A DNA stretch of 15,146 nucleotides from Pseudomonadota bacterium (GTDB taxonomy: Bacteria; Pseudomonadota; Gammaproteobacteria; Xanthomonadales; Rhodanobacteraceae): positions 1-15,146 of the forward strand of contig JAEZQS010000141.1 in NCBI GenBank assembly GCA_023412995.1. The letters are read 5' to 3'. The notes under the pieces were generated by a model that saw only the letters and a program-made list of their open reading frames with translations, ran no database searches and was not told the DNA's origin. Of this stretch, positions 14,363 to 15,146 are shown one piece after another. Each line of letters starts with the position of its first letter. Positions within the stretch are counted from its first letter, which is position 1. The translations under genes were made by a program, and so were the position numbers.

Positions 14363-14747
14363 GCTTGTCTGGCTTGTGCTGACACATTCAGCGTTTCGCG
14401 GCGGCGATTACACGATCCCTGTCGTGCTGCTTCGTGTTGCGCAGGGAACCCAGCACGCCGCGGGTTCGCGGCGACTTGCGCGTGCTGGCGTGGGCGGAGA
14501 GCGGCCTGTGTGCGGCGGTATCGCAACAGGAGCCGGTGCACCAAGCGCAGCGTGACCTCTGTCCCAGGCCGGCATCGGGCGGCGCGGTGCCCTCGGGCAG
14601 GTGGCAGGAGCTGCCGGGACGCGCGGCCGCCAGCCGTTCCGTTCGGGCCACCATCGCCGCTACGGTACAGTCACGGGTTTACGCTCGACGGCCGCGCCCC
14701 TGCGCCACGCTGCAGCGCGTCCTTTGCACCACCGCATCGCTCGACCC

Positions 14748-15146
14748 ATGTCTTCACGGCGCTACCGGTTCCAGGGCTTTGAACTCGATGCGCTCGCGCG
14801 CGAGCTTCGCAGCGGCGACGACGCGGTCGCCCTGCCGCTGAAATCGTTCGAATGCCTCATTTACCTGCTCGAGCATCGCGAGCGGGCGGTCGGGCGCGAC
14901 GAGCTGATCAGCGCGGTGTGGTGGCGCATCGACGCCAGCGACGCGCTGCTCGGCCAGACCCTGGCGCGTGCGCGGCGCGCGGTCGGCGATACCGGCGACG
15001 AGCAACGCGTCATCCGCACCGTGCCCCGCTTCGGCTACCACTGGGTGGCTGAGGTAACCGTCGTGGGCGAGGAAACGGTTCCGAGGGCGGAGGTCGGCGG
15101 GCCGCAGGAAGTGGAAGATGCGACGCCCGCTCGCCCTGTTGCCGGG
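14748..15146 (+). CDS. Winged-helix (CadC/ToxR-type) transcriptional regulator, 5' part
   Basis: The 133 codons present start MSSRRYRFQGFELDALAREL and encode a complete OmpR/PhoB-type DNA-binding domain (about 5-104). ELRSGDDAVALPLKSFECLIYLLEHRERAVGRDELISAVW covers the N-terminal sheet and first helices. The recognition helix region is LLGQTLARARRAVGD, and RVIRTVPRFGYHWVAEV is the characteristic C-terminal wing. There is no receiver domain before it, so this is the CadC/ToxR layout, in which DNA binding comes first and a sensor, transmembrane or repeat domain follows. The rest lies outside the window, and residues 105-133 are a low-complexity acidic/Pro linker. No clear Shine-Dalgarno precedes the ATG. 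It is divergent from the protease gene, which it might regulate; that is a guess from position. The signal it senses is unknown. Confidence 0.85.
   Translation, partial: MSSRRYRFQGFELDALARELRSGDDAVALPLKSFECLIYLLEHRERAVGRDELISAVWWRIDASDALLGQTLARARRAVGDTGDEQRVIRTVPRFGYHWVAEVTVVGEETVPRAEVGGPQEVEDATPARPVAG

Larger units (their letters stand above)
14255..14747. other. Divergent intergenic region, protease / winged-helix regulator
   Basis: This 493-bp stretch separates the minus-strand protease from the plus-strand regulator. It holds two hairpin-forming sequences (14288-14307 and 14344-14362) in the probable protease leader. I see no gene with recognisable content and no promoter I would defend. 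TACAGT at about 14666 is a possible -10 for the regulator but has no good -35. Confidence 0.5.

Overview
The window is GC-rich and reads as chromosomal DNA of a gammaproteobacterium of the Xanthomonadales (Lysobacterales), close to Lysobacter or Luteimonas. This rests on protein character, the gene neighbourhood (hda | prmA-accC-accB-aroQ | tlpA-dsbD-cutA | groES-groEL), tandem GGGAATG-type heptamers in intergenic gaps, and secreted proteins ending in an (E/D)R(I/L)F-x-x-GFD motif. The taxonomic call is inference; no marker RNA gene is present.

Layout. Positions 1-230 hold the 3' end of hda behind a poly-C tract that looks like a sequence-edge artefact. Positions 308-4107 are a minus-strand operon, in transcription order aroQ (dehydroquinase II), accB (biotin carboxyl carrier), a four-helix-bundle (S23-type) gene inside a repeat-bounded element, accC (biotin carboxylase) and prmA (L11 methyltransferase). 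Positions 4264-7442 are a second minus-strand group, cutA, dsbD and a TlpA-like thioredoxin, for periplasmic thiol chemistry. Positions 7501-9744 encode a large secreted endonuclease I with Ig-like domains. A divergent HrcA-controlled (CIRCE) promoter at about 9974-10028 drives groES and groEL (10077-12155), closed by a strong intrinsic terminator. Positions 12567-14254 carry, on the minus strand, a secreted astacin-like metalloprotease followed by a small secreted protein of unknown function. The right edge holds the start of a divergent winged-helix (CadC/ToxR-type) regulator.

Most notable signal. Three intergenic gaps, accC/prmA, accB/accC and groES/groEL, are each filled by a cassette bounded by inverted arrays of four or five 7-bp units (GGGAATN). 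The largest (434 bp) carries the S23-type ORF, whose start codon lies in the repeat. The other two (152 and 123 bp) are noncoding. They share an internal border sequence (CCGC..TTG-CTTC-type, next to the CATTCCC array) with the S23 element, so they look like non-autonomous derivatives. Every cassette begins 4-6 nt after the stop codon of the upstream gene of an operon. The repeats can form a long RNA hairpin or a G-quadruplex. I propose a family of small operon-dwelling elements, comparable to 23S rRNA intervening sequences but living in mRNA gaps. This interpretation is inference; the repeats, their positions and the ORF are directly visible.
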